Shown here: in pieces, positions 25,213 through 33,511 of the stretch
Numbering within the stretch: position 1 is the first letter of the stretch
How the letters are laid out: each line of letters begins with the position of its first letter
Source of the DNA: Cyanobacteriota bacterium
Lineage (GTDB): Bacteria; Cyanobacteriota; Cyanobacteriia; Pseudanabaenales; Pseudanabaenaceae
Length of the DNA stretch: 40,531 bases
Assembly: GCA_025356295.1 (NCBI GenBank)
Contig: JANXUJ010000213.1
Location: 1 to 40,531 of the forward strand
Reading direction: 5' to 3'
Program-made: the position numbers and the translations under genes
The notes under the pieces: model-generated
What the model was told of the DNA's origin: nothing
Seen by the model: only the letters and a program-made list of their open reading frames with translations
The model's database searches: none

Positions 25213-27612
25213 TTAAGCAACCTTGAACTGAGATACGCTCACTTGCAAATCTTCAGCAACTTGCAAAAGTTGAGAGAATGATCGCGCCACATCTTCAGAC
25301 TGCTTGGATGTATCAGATGCGATCGCAGCAATATCTTGCATCGTCTCGCCCATCCGATCAGAGGTTTGAGTCTGAGTATCCGCTGCGATCGCAATCTCCT
25401 GCACGATCACATTTACCTGTTGACTCACCATCGAGATTTGAGTGAGTTTTTCACGCGCATTTTGAACTAGCTTTGTACCTGTAACCACCTGCTCTGTGCC
25501 AGTTTCCATCGCCGCAACCACTTCATTAGTTTGCGACTGTATTTCTTCGACAAGCTGTTCAATCTCCGCCGTTGAAGTTGCCGACTGTTCGGCAAGGTCA
25601 CGAACTTCTTCCGCAACCACACTAAAGCCGCGTCCTTCTTCACCAGCGCGAGCCGCTTCAATCGCCGCATTCAGTGCTAACAGGTTAGTCTGCGCCGCAA
25701 AGTTACTAATCAAGTTGACGATTCGCGAAATCTTTTGCGAAGTTTCACCCAGCCGCTTGACCTTCTTCGCTGTCTCCGACACAGTTTCACGGATATCAGA
25801 GATACCTAAAACTGTCAGGTTCATCGCTTCATCGCCCTCTTGGAGTACAGTTGCCGCAACTTGCATTCTCTGTTCTGCTTGTTTTGCCTTAGTTTCTACA
25901 CCTCGACTGGATTCAGTCATTACTTTGATTTCTTGCAAAGCCAAGTTAATCGAATCTGACTGTTTCATTGCTTCAGTTGACACCGATCGCACTGACATTT
26001 CATTACTTGTGGCAGTCTGAGTTACTGACTGCGAGGCTCCTTGCACCTCCACTACCAGCTTCCGTAAGTTGCGGATAATCGCATTGTAAGAGTCCGCGAT
26101 CGTACCAACTTCATCGGCAGTCACGTTAGCGCGAATCGTCAAATCTCCGCGACTAACAGGATCAACTTCGATCAATAGTTCCAAAGCACGACGTTGTAAA
26201 AATTCTTTTTCTTGCTTTTGTTGCTCAGTTGCTGTGTCGGCTTCAGCACGAGCCTCCTGACGAGCGACTTCCAATCTATCTGATTCTTTTTGCTGTTCGG
26301 CAACGAGGCTTTCAATTTGCGCCGCCATTTGGTTAATATTGTCTCCCAAAATCGCAAGTTCATCTTCACCCTCGACTATCAATCGAGTTTGCAGTTCACC
26401 CTGACCGATCTTACTAACCACAATCGCCGCCTCTTGGATTGGTTTAGTAACTCGATTAGCGATCAGAGCGGCAAGAAACCCTACAAGTAAAGCCGTTAGT
26501 CCAGTCCCGATCGCGAGGGCATTCAAAAGATCGCGTTGGGGTTTAAAAATCTTATCTGTTTCATTGGTAATGATCACGCCCAAATTGAGATTAGGCATAT
26601 TGGCAAATGTTGGCAACTGCACATAAGTAAACAATTCGTCTTTGCCCGTCAATTTATCCGTAGCCACTACTGTCACTGTAGTTTTGTTGGCGATCGCCGA
26701 TGTTAGTGGCGGAAAATCATCTTTAGCTTGGTTCCCTTCTTCAGTCTTTTCTTTAGCAAGAAATGTTTTTCCTGAACTATCGATCAAATGGTACTCATCC
26801 TCTGTGCCAATGCTACCTCGAACCACATCTTCCAGCTTTTCGATTGGCATTCTTGTCCGTACTATGCCGATCAATTTATCTGTATTGATTTCTTTAACAG
26901 GAGCAGATACAAACATACTAACTTTCTTAGTAACTGTTGATTTTCCGGGCTGACTAATGAATGGCTTGCCTGTGGATAAAGCAATTTTGAAAAAATCGCG
27001 CTCTTTAATATTTGGGGCAGGATCGAGGGTAAGCGTTGATCGGATTGGTGTATTTCCGTCCAAATCCGCAAATGCGATCAGGTTATAAACACCATAGACT
27101 TTAGCATAGTCATTTAAAATCGCTTCGCGCTCACTTTGAGGAATCACTCCTTGAGCTTTACGATTGGTAAAAATGGGATGATTTGCCAATACTTGAACAT
27201 CGCCATAGCGCTCGTACATAAATCGATTGATCTTGTCGGCGATCGCATTGGTCTTTTGCAGTTGCGATTCACGAATTTCCTGCTCTAGAGACCGACTGGA
27301 AAAGTAGGAAGCAACACCACCGATCGCCACAATTGGAATCGTACTAATCATTACCGCTAGTAATATCGCCTTAGTCCGCAGAGGGAGCGATCGCCATCCC
27401 CATTGTTTGCGCCTAGCCCTTTGAGGCGGTAATTTTAAATCTTTGTTTTTCTCTGCCGCATCAAGATTAGCTAGCTTCTGCTCAATTTCGATCTCTAGTT
27501 CTTGCTCTGATTTTTGATCAACTCCTTGCTCAATCTTGACTTGCTCAATGTTGAGATGACCATTGTTACCATTGTTATTTATTTTTTTCGGTTCGTTATC
27601 TTGTGTCAGCAT
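25213..27612 (-). CDS. methyl-accepting taxis receptor with Cache-type sensor (first receptor, PixJ position)
   Basis: The 799-residue protein has a charged N-terminal tail of about 80 residues, TM1 at about 82-104, a sensor at about 105-360, TM2 at about 362-386, HAMP, a second HAMP-like segment with [22 protein letters not shown], and the signalling hairpin [22 protein letters not shown]. The sensor pattern ([50 protein letters not shown]) is typical of dCache_1. In Synechocystis the equivalent PixJ1 carries cysteine-bearing GAF domains binding a bilin; none is visible here. The receptor therefore probably detects a small molecule outside the cytoplasmic membrane. Confidence 0.9.
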   Translation of the reverse strand: MLTQDNEPKKINNNGNNGHLNIEQVKIEQGVDQKSEQELEIEIEQKLANLDAAEKNKDLKLPPQRARRKQWGWRSLPLRTKAILLAVMISTIPIVAIGGVASYFSSRSLEQEIRESQLQKTNAIADKINRFMYERYGDVQVLANHPIFTNRKAQGVIPQSEREAILNDYAKVYGVYNLIAFADLDGNTPIRSTLTLDPAPNIKERDFFKIALSTGKPFISQPGKSTVTKKVSMFVSAPVKEINTDKLIGIVRTRMPIEKLEDVVRGSIGTEDEYHLIDSSGKTFLAKEKTEEGNQAKDDFPPLTSAIANKTTVTVVATDKLTGKDELFTYVQLPTFANMPNLNLGVIITNETDKIFKPQRDLLNALAIGTGLTALLVGFLAALIANRVTKPIQEAAIVVSKIGQGELQTRLIVEGEDELAILGDNINQMAAQIESLVAEQQKESDRLEVARQEARAEADTATEQQKQEKEFLQRRALELLIEVDPVSRGDLTIRANVTADEVGTIADSYNAIIRNLRKLVVEVQGASQSVTQTATSNEMSVRSVSTEAMKQSDSINLALQEIKVMTESSRGVETKAKQAEQRMQVAATVLQEGDEAMNLTVLGISDIRETVSETAKKVKRLGETSQKISRIVNLISNFAAQTNLLALNAAIEAARAGEEGRGFSVVAEEVRDLAEQSATSTAEIEQLVEEIQSQTNEVVAAMETGTEQVVTGTKLVQNAREKLTQISMVSQQVNVIVQEIAIAADTQTQTSDRMGETMQDIAAIASDTSKQSEDVARSFSQLLQVAEDLQVSVSQFKVA

Positions 27613-27681
27613 TGGGTTTACTCCTAAAATATCAAAAAAAATCTAAATAAATGTAAATGCGTCTAAATCATTATTTAATCA

Positions 27682-28191
27682 TTATTTAAATCTCTCGATG
27701 ATGGCAACTCCATCGAGTACCAAAAGTGTCTCATTCAGACTATTCAACCAATATCCAGAACAGACTTCAGACAGCGCGGCATTTCTAAATGCGATCGCCG
27801 CAGGTTGAATTTTGGTTGTCTCAACCTTTACCATTTGCCCAACATGATGCACTGCAAATCCGATGATCATATCTTGGCTCCGTAAAAAGATAATGTGACA
27901 TCGATCTTGAAATTTTCCTGAATTATTCTCCTGAGCGTAAAGAGGGGTATATCCCAACATACTTGCCAAATCAACTACCCAAATCACATCGCCACGCCAG
28001 TTATATATCCCCATCACATAGGAATCTAAACCAGCGATCGCTGTTATCTTTGATAAATTGACACTAACGATTTCGAGCAGATGCTGTGTTAGCAATATAG
28101 CTTGTTGATCTGGTGCTAGAGAAAATGTCAGAAATTGGTCAGTTGTTAACTGAGCTAATACCTTTTGACCGCCAATCAGCTTGTTTGTCAC
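27682..28191 (-). CDS. pixI: PixI-type CheW adaptor
   Basis: The 169-residue CheW-domain protein has the central stretch GLDSYVMGIYNWRGDVIWVVDLASML and MIIGFAVHHVGQMV, which identify the family. Position (after pixH, before the receptors) and size match Synechocystis PixI. It couples receptors to the PixL kinase. It starts 14 bases after the pixH stop. Confidence 0.88.
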   Translation of the reverse strand: MTNKLIGGQKVLAQLTTDQFLTFSLAPDQQAILLTQHLLEIVSVNLSKITAIAGLDSYVMGIYNWRGDVIWVVDLASMLGYTPLYAQENNSGKFQDRCHIIFLRSQDMIIGFAVHHVGQMVKVETTKIQPAAIAFRNAALSEVCSGYWLNSLNETLLVLDGVAIIERFK

Positions 28192-28205
28192 AGCGATCGC
28201 TCCTC

Positions 28206-28571
28206 CTAATCTTTTACTAACAGCTTAATGGTGCGAACGAGTTCAGCCACATCGATCGGCTTAGTCAGATAAGCCGAAGCCCCTTGCTTCATCCCCCAAA
28301 ACTTATCCATCTCGCCACTCTTCGTAGAACACATCACAATGGGAATATCCTTCGTTTCAGGTTTGTCTTTCAGATCACGACACAACTCAAAACCGCTTTC
28401 ATTAGGCAAAACCACATCTAAAACAATCGCGCTAGGCTTCTGTTGACTAATTTTCACTCTAGCTTCAGTACCATTTGTCGCTAAAATAGTCGTAAATCCA
28501 GCATTTCTAAGACTACCTGTAATAATCTCAGCCTGAGTCATCGTATCTTCAACCACTAAAATCGTACTCAT
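28206..28571 (-). CDS. pixH: PixH-type CheY response regulator
   Basis: The 121-residue single receiver domain has ILVVEDT at the N-terminus, phospho-acceptor Asp in VLDVVLPNESGFE, Thr/Ser switch CSTKSG and YLTKP with the conserved Lys. It has no output domain, so it acts by protein contact as a phosphate sink or motor regulator. It lies in the pixG-pixH-pixI order of the Synechocystis operon and starts 35 bases after pixG. Confidence 0.9.
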   Translation of the reverse strand: MSTILVVEDTMTQAEIITGSLRNAGFTTILATNGTEARVKISQQKPSAIVLDVVLPNESGFELCRDLKDKPETKDIPIVMCSTKSGEMDKFWGMKQGASAYLTKPIDVAELVRTIKLLVKD

Positions 28572-28606
28572 TATCTAAACTTTTCCCTTTACTTGTTTAT
28601 AGTGAT

Positions 28607-29824
28607 TTAGCTATCTGATGTCTGCAAAAATCTTCGCAGTATTTGCAAGACCTTGGTGGGGTCTGGTGGTTTGCTCAGAAAATCTGACGAACCAGCCATC
28701 TTCGCCCGCACCCGATCAATCATCCCATCTCGACCTGTCAGAATTACGATAGGAATTTCTTGGAATGTCTTTGTTTTTCGCAAGAAAGTACATAATTCAT
28801 AGCCATTGGTATTTGGCATAATTAAATCAAGAAAAATTAAGTCAGGTTTACGTTGCAATAGCGTACTGACGCTCTGTAAAGGTTCGGTAATGCCCAGCAC
28901 CTCATAACCTAACGGCTCAAGGATGCGGCGCATTTCTATTTCAACTTGGGGGCTATCATCAATGCAGGCAATTAGACCGCGCCGAGGGGTTTGCGTTGTG
29001 TAGGCAGACACTTTCCAAGACGGAGATGTCCAGTCAGAAATCTCTCTAAAAGCAACAATTCCATCAACTACTAATGGCAAGAGCGATCGCATCACGGCAA
29101 TCATCGAGCAATGCATGATCACGGACAAATCCCAGAGCGTATTTGTGCCATTCAAGATTTTTTTGAGGCTGTGATAGGTCTTATCAGAAATTGCTTCCGC
29201 GTCTACCATCACCTTTAACTGGTCTGGATTGGCAATGTAGGGCGCTAAGTCAAACGAGAAGCCTTGAATCATATTCTGGACATGCGAAAGCCCAGCCTGT
29301 TGCCACTTTTGCTGTGCCATGACAATCTTATCTAGAGTCTGCACTGCTGGCAGAGCAACAATTGGCTTAAATGTTAAAGTCTCAAGAGGCTTCCAAGATG
29401 ATTTTGGCTGCTTTTGTTCACTCAGGCTATAAAAAACCTCATGGATACTTGACTGAATGATTGCCCGAACCTGTTCAATTGTTAGTTGATTGCTTTGAAT
29501 GGCTTGCTCAATCACCTTTAATTCCCAAGCTTCAACCGTAGGATCAGCGTTTTCTAATAACTCTTGTATATTTACATTTTGTGAGTGTTGACGGATGGCT
29601 CTAGCAAGTCTACGCACACGATGTCCGCCACCTGTTGCATATACCAAACGACCTAAATAAAAGTATATATTCCAGTTAGGTTCTGACTCATGCTCATCTG
29701 TAACTATTAATTCACCAGTAGCCTGCTGAAACAATACATGAAGATGCTTCAAATCTTGGATAAACTTTGGGAGTAATTGTGTTGGTGTGTCCACTGGAGA
29801 AAGTCTAGTAAGTAGCATTTGCAA
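28607..29824 (-). CDS. pixG: PixG/PatA-type response regulator
   Basis: The 405-residue protein has an N-terminal PATAN/PatA region (about 1-250; NWNIYFYLGRLVYATGGGHR is characteristic) and a C-terminal receiver domain (about 280-400; LIACIDDSP, LIFLDLIMPNTNGYE, LTGRDG, LSKPP). PatA-like regulators in cyanobacteria control pilus-based motility and pattern formation by protein contact. It is the promoter-proximal gene of the taxis operon. Transcription must start in the 279-base gap 29825-30103 shared with the divergent glycosyltransferase gene. Confidence 0.88.
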   Translation of the reverse strand: MQMLLTRLSPVDTPTQLLPKFIQDLKHLHVLFQQATGELIVTDEHESEPNWNIYFYLGRLVYATGGGHRVRRLARAIRQHSQNVNIQELLENADPTVEAWELKVIEQAIQSNQLTIEQVRAIIQSSIHEVFYSLSEQKQPKSSWKPLETLTFKPIVALPAVQTLDKIVMAQQKWQQAGLSHVQNMIQGFSFDLAPYIANPDQLKVMVDAEAISDKTYHSLKKILNGTNTLWDLSVIMHCSMIAVMRSLLPLVVDGIVAFREISDWTSPSWKVSAYTTQTPRRGLIACIDDSPQVEIEMRRILEPLGYEVLGITEPLQSVSTLLQRKPDLIFLDLIMPNTNGYELCTFLRKTKTFQEIPIVILTGRDGMIDRVRAKMAGSSDFLSKPPDPTKVLQILRRFLQTSDS

Positions 29825-29885
29825 GAGACATTGAGAGACAGAAGATCAGGGAATGAGAACCACTTATGTATCTTTACAGCCATAA

Positions 29886-29923
29886 GCATCTACAGCATTT
29901 ATTAGCATCTATAGCATTTATTT
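29886..29923. repeat. 19-bp imperfect tandem duplication upstream of pixG
   Basis: GCATCTACAGCATTTATTA (29886-29904) is followed directly by GCATCTATAGCATTTATTT (29905-29923), 17 of 19 identical. It lies 62-99 bases before the pixG start, in its probable leader or promoter, and could be a paired protein-binding site. Confidence 0.75.
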
Positions 29924-29924
29924 T

Positions 29925-29937
29925 TAAGGAGGTGATT
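29925..29937 (+). promoter_or_regulatory. long Shine-Dalgarno-like / anti-SD sequence without a gene
   Basis: TAAGGAGGTGATT contains AAGGAGGTGAT, an 11-base complement of the 16S rRNA 3' tail. On the plus strand no ORF of meaningful length starts after it: TTG is followed at once by TAA. On the minus strand it reads AATCACCTCCTTA, a copy of the 16S 3' tail, lying about 100 bases before pixG. See findings. Confidence 0.6.
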
Positions 29938-30103
29938 GTAAAAGCACTCTCTTAAGAATCTTTTAAGGCACTAAATTTAGCATACGCTTTATTTTTTGTA
30001 TATCATACCCTGCTCAACTCATATTTTGACCATACATGAAATAATTGTTTAAAGTCGCCTAATTTTAAACTTAGTTTAATAGCTTAAATGGATACGTATA
30101 AAT

Positions 30104-31933
30104 ATGCAATTACGAAACATACAATCACAAAGCTCAAGCAATCTTCAGTTCAATCCTCTAGAACTAATCCAAGATTACTTTTCTAAAAGTTACGATATAT
30201 TGACTGAAAAACTCATTCATGTTCTAGAACATTTCGATCAGGTTACATATCTAGAGTTATTGCCTGAGTCTCGTTACTTTATTAACGCATTTGTCAAGAA
30301 CTTTTTATATATCTTTACGCAGCCTGACTATTTATTAAGCGATCGCTATGTAACTAGATTTATTCAACTAAATTTAACTATATCAAATCTAGTTGCAATT
30401 TCAGATTTCAAGACAACTGATGCATATTTAGAATTGCTCAAATTACAATCACAAAATTACGCAAAAATACTTACTCTATGCTCTGCTAGAAACAATTTTA
30501 AAATTGATCGCAGAGCATTTTTTGATATTAGTCCACAGCTCGCTAGTTTATGGTATTCAAATTATTTAGAAATATATCGTACAGGGCTAGTAAATCGTGA
30601 TGTGTATCAAAACTTACGAGAACACCTTGTTTATGAGGATCAGCGCTTAACTGATTTTTATAAAATTGATGATCTGTACTTTGGCTCGACTTACATTGAC
30701 GAAGATAGCGATCGCATTCTCAAAGCCAAAATCAACAAGTCAATTCAAAACAGCCAATTCATTAAAGGTATAGTTATTTCTAATCAACCAAATCCTAAGA
30801 AAATTGCCATAATTTCAGGATTTTGGTTCTCACAGCATTCTATCTATCGTATTCTTTCTGAGTATATTGCAACGCTAAAAGACAGCTATGAATTAACCTT
30901 AATTCATCTTGGTGATCGAATTGATGATCGAGAATTAAAGACTGACGATCGATATTTTCAAGAAGTAAAGTATTTACAGATTCAAGATGGAAAACTTGAT
31001 ATCAGTAGTATTCAGCAAAATGATTTTGCAGTGATCTATTATCCAGATATCGGAATGCTATCTGAAAGTATTTTATTATCAAATATGCGAATTGCACCAA
31101 TTCAAATTTGTGGACTTGGACACCCCGTAAGTACATTTGGTAGTGAGATTGATTACTTTATTAGCGGTGCTGATGTCGAATTAAATCGCAATCCTGAAGT
31201 TAATTATTCTGAACGCTTAATTCTATTAAAGGGACTAGGTGCTGTAAATAACTATCCTAATTATCAGTTGCCGCCGTATCTGACAGTTGATAAAAAAAAG
31301 CGATCGCAGTTTATTATCAACTGTCCTTGGTATGCTCAAAAAGTAAATTATCCCATGTTAGTTTCGCTCAAAAGGATAGCTCAAGAAGCCAAGTTATCAG
31401 TTTTATTTAGATTCTTCTCAGGAGGAGGATTAGTTCGTAAAAATGACTTTCTTCCATTTGTAAAAGATATCGAAGAAGTTCTAGGTGTGGAACATATTTG
31501 TGTCTATCCACATTTGCCCTATCAACAATACATGACAATTATGGAAGAGGGTGATATTTGTCTTGATTCCTTTCATTTTGGTGGATTTAATGTAATCGTT
31601 GATGGTTTACACCTGCAAAAGCCATCAGTTTTATTTGAAGGTAAACGATGGTACAGTCGTGCAGGTGCGAGGCTAATGAAGAACCTAGGCCTAGGGGAAC
31701 TTGTTGCAAAAACTCCTCTAGAATACACGCAGTTAACTTTAAAGCTAATCAATAACGAAAGATTTTTTGTAGAAATGCAAGAACTTATCAAGAAAATTGA
31801 CTTATCCCAAATTGTTTTTCAGTCAAAAAGCAATCTCAGTACTCAATGTTTTAAGAAAGCAATTGACTTTTTAATTCAAAATCACGAGCATTTACAGAAG
31901 GATGTTTCTCAAAAACCGATTTGGATTTCTTAA
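30104..31933 (+). CDS. GT41/HMW1C-like glycosyltransferase
   Basis: The 609-residue protein has an all-helical N-terminal half (about 1-220). It then has a GT-B-like region starting KKIAIISGFWFSQHSIYRIL, with APIQICGLGHPVSTFGSEID at about 331-350 and GDICLDSFHFGGFNVIVDGL at about 483-502, then GARLMKNLGLGELVAKTPLEY. These correspond to the conserved blocks of O-GlcNAc transferase and HMW1C-type N-glucosyltransferases (family GT41), where the GHP and the FxFGGxN-like segments bind the nucleotide sugar. Similarity is distant, so the sugar and acceptor are unknown. It is divergent from the taxis operon, raising the possibility that it modifies a surface or pilus protein. The gene is notably AT-rich compared with its neighbours. 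Confidence 0.68.
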   Translation: MQLRNIQSQSSSNLQFNPLELIQDYFSKSYDILTEKLIHVLEHFDQVTYLELLPESRYFINAFVKNFLYIFTQPDYLLSDRYVTRFIQLNLTISNLVAISDFKTTDAYLELLKLQSQNYAKILTLCSARNNFKIDRRAFFDISPQLASLWYSNYLEIYRTGLVNRDVYQNLREHLVYEDQRLTDFYKIDDLYFGSTYIDEDSDRILKAKINKSIQNSQFIKGIVISNQPNPKKIAIISGFWFSQHSIYRILSEYIATLKDSYELTLIHLGDRIDDRELKTDDRYFQEVKYLQIQDGKLDISSIQQNDFAVIYYPDIGMLSESILLSNMRIAPIQICGLGHPVSTFGSEIDYFISGADVELNRNPEVNYSERLILLKGLGAVNNYPNYQLPPYLTVDKKKRSQFIINCPWYAQKVNYPMLVSLKRIAQEAKLSVLFRFFSGGGLVRKNDFLPFVKDIEEVLGVEHICVYPHLPYQQYMTIMEEGDICLDSFHFGGFNVIVDGLHLQKPSVLFEGKRWYSRAGARLMKNLGLGELVAKTPLEYTQLTLKLINNERFFVEMQELIKKIDLSQIVFQSKSNLSTQCFKKAIDFLIQNHEHLQKDVSQKPIWIS

Positions 31934-31936
31934 ACT

Positions 31937-31981
31937 CTAGAAGTATAGGTTGTCCGCGAAGCGGGCGACCTATACTTCTAG
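31937..31981. repeat. palindromic repeat family, hairpin only (copy 4)
   Basis: CTAGAAGTATAGGT (31937-31950) pairs perfectly with 31968-31981. Inner pairs with two G-T wobbles close on loop GAA. It shares the outer CTAGAAG...CTTCTAG and inner AGCGGGC with copy 2, but the stem bases between differ in a compensated way. It lies four bases after the glycosyltransferase stop and can act as a terminator. Confidence 0.8.
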
Positions 31982-32023
31982 TTGATTACTTACAAACCAC
32001 GTCACATAGAGGATCAAACGACA

Positions 32024-33424
32024 ATGTCACTCTCAGTAGAAGAAAATTTAGAACTACTCCAAATTCGCAATAAGTTTCTAGAAAATCAAGTGCAAGAAGT
32101 CTCCACTGCACTGTCTGAACTGCATAAACAAACTGAACTAGCCTTAGAACAAAGTGAGAATCGCTTAAACACAAGTGAGTCTCTACTGAGTGCGATGTTT
32201 ATGCGATCGGCTGTTGGCATGGCTATCACTGATATTAATGGCAAGTTCATTAAAACTAATCCTTGCTATCAAGAAATGGTCGGCTATTCTGAAAATGAAT
32301 TAGAACTAATGCGGTTTATTGACGTTACGCTCCCTGAAGATGTGGAAGAGAATCTAAGATTGCGAGATTTAGTTTTGTACGGCGAATGCGAAAGCTATCA
32401 GCTGGAAAAGCGATTTGTTCATCGTGATGGACGAATTGTCTGGGTGAGAGCGACTAGCTCTAAAATATCAGATGACACAGGGAAAGCACCACTTTTTATT
32501 GGCGTACTCGAAAATATTGGCGATCGCAAAAGTGCAGAGATAGAAAGACAAGAAGCGATCGAGGCGCTCTATCAACTCAATCAACAATTAGAATCAAGAG
32601 TTGAACAGCGTACTCACGAACTCAAGTTTGCTAATGAGCAGTTGATCGTCACTAATACTGAGCTAGCTTATGCGACAAAACTTAAGGATGAGTTTCTGGC
32701 GAATATGAGCCATGAACTGCGTACTCCACTCACTGCAATTTTAGGGATATCAGAAGGATTGCTAGATAAAGTGTATGGTGATATAAACGATCGCCAAAAG
32801 CGATCGCTAGCATTAATCGAAACTAGCGGTCGCCATTTGTTGACGTTAATTAATGACATTTTGGATGTTGCCAAAATTGGTGCAGGGAAACTAAAACTAG
32901 AAATCAGTCCTGTGGCGATCGAATATCTCTGCAATTCTAGTCTGAACTTTGTCACGCAAATGGCAAACAAAAAAAATATTCAAATAACAATATCTATTCA
33001 ACCGAATTTAGGTGCGATCGCTGTTGATGAACTCCGAATGCGGCAATCTTTGATTAACTTGCTCAGCAATGCTGTCAAATTTACGCCTATGGGTGGAAAA
33101 ATCTGCTTAGAAGTGAAACTAATCAAAACAGATACTATAAATCTTCCTGCAACTGCCGACTTTACCGATGCCTTTATCTTCTCAATAACTGATACAGGTA
33201 TCGGTATTGCTCCAGAAGATATCGGTAAGTTGTTTCAAGTTTTTGTCCAGATTGATAGCAGCTTAAACCGACAATATACGGGTACTGGACTAGGCTTAAC
33301 TCTAGTCAAACAGATTACGGAACTGCATGGTGGATGTGTGAACGTTACAAGTCAGGTGGGTGAGGGAAGTTGTTTTTCGATACTCTTACCTTATACATCT
33401 AAAATCAAATTAAAATCAAGTTAA
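32024..33424 (+). CDS. PAS-domain sensor histidine kinase
   Basis: From ATG 32024 (MSLSVEENLELL, with GAGG upstream) the protein has 466 residues; an upstream TTG at 31982 lies next to the repeat hairpin and is unlikely. A coiled coil is followed by a PAS/PAC domain (about 45-180; AVGMAITDINGKFIKTNPCY, FVHRDGRIVWVRA), a second coiled coil, HisKA (FLANMSHELRTPLTAILG) and HATPase (LINLLSNAVKFTP, DTGIGIAPED, GTGLGLTLV). No transmembrane segment and no heme or flavin residue pattern is evident, so the PAS ligand is unknown. No response regulator is adjacent on its own strand. Confidence 0.9.
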   Translation: MSLSVEENLELLQIRNKFLENQVQEVSTALSELHKQTELALEQSENRLNTSESLLSAMFMRSAVGMAITDINGKFIKTNPCYQEMVGYSENELELMRFIDVTLPEDVEENLRLRDLVLYGECESYQLEKRFVHRDGRIVWVRATSSKISDDTGKAPLFIGVLENIGDRKSAEIERQEAIEALYQLNQQLESRVEQRTHELKFANEQLIVTNTELAYATKLKDEFLANMSHELRTPLTAILGISEGLLDKVYGDINDRQKRSLALIETSGRHLLTLINDILDVAKIGAGKLKLEISPVAIEYLCNSSLNFVTQMANKKNIQITISIQPNLGAIAVDELRMRQSLINLLSNAVKFTPMGGKICLEVKLIKTDTINLPATADFTDAFIFSITDTGIGIAPEDIGKLFQVFVQIDSSLNRQYTGTGLGLTLVKQITELHGGCVNVTSQVGEGSCFSILLPYTSKIKLKSS

Positions 33425-33453
33425 ATGATGAAATTCTTTTAGCAAAAATCATC

Positions 33454-33511
33454 CAATAACAAATCAAAAGCGCTCTCTCTTAGAGAAGAAAGCGCTTTTG
33501 ATTTGTTATTG
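33454..33511 (-). terminator. 21-bp bidirectional terminator overlapping the murF stop
   Basis: The arms 33454-33474 and 33491-33511 are perfect complements (CAATAACAAATCAAAAGCGCT) around a 16-base loop with CTCTC/AGAGA. The murF TAA (33506-33508, minus strand) and its final Gln codon lie inside the right arm. The A/T-rich outer stem gives T-runs to both convergent genes. Confidence 0.85.

Noticed and set aside
25496..26020. 174-codon plus-strand ORF inside the first receptor gene
   Set aside because: It is antisense to the highly conserved receptor signalling domain; its composition follows from the codons of the real gene and it shows no own features.
31982..32023. Upstream TTG start for the PAS histidine kinase
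   Set aside because: It would start at the last bases of the repeat hairpin, without a ribosome site; ATG 32024 has GAGG upstream and gives a normal N-terminus.
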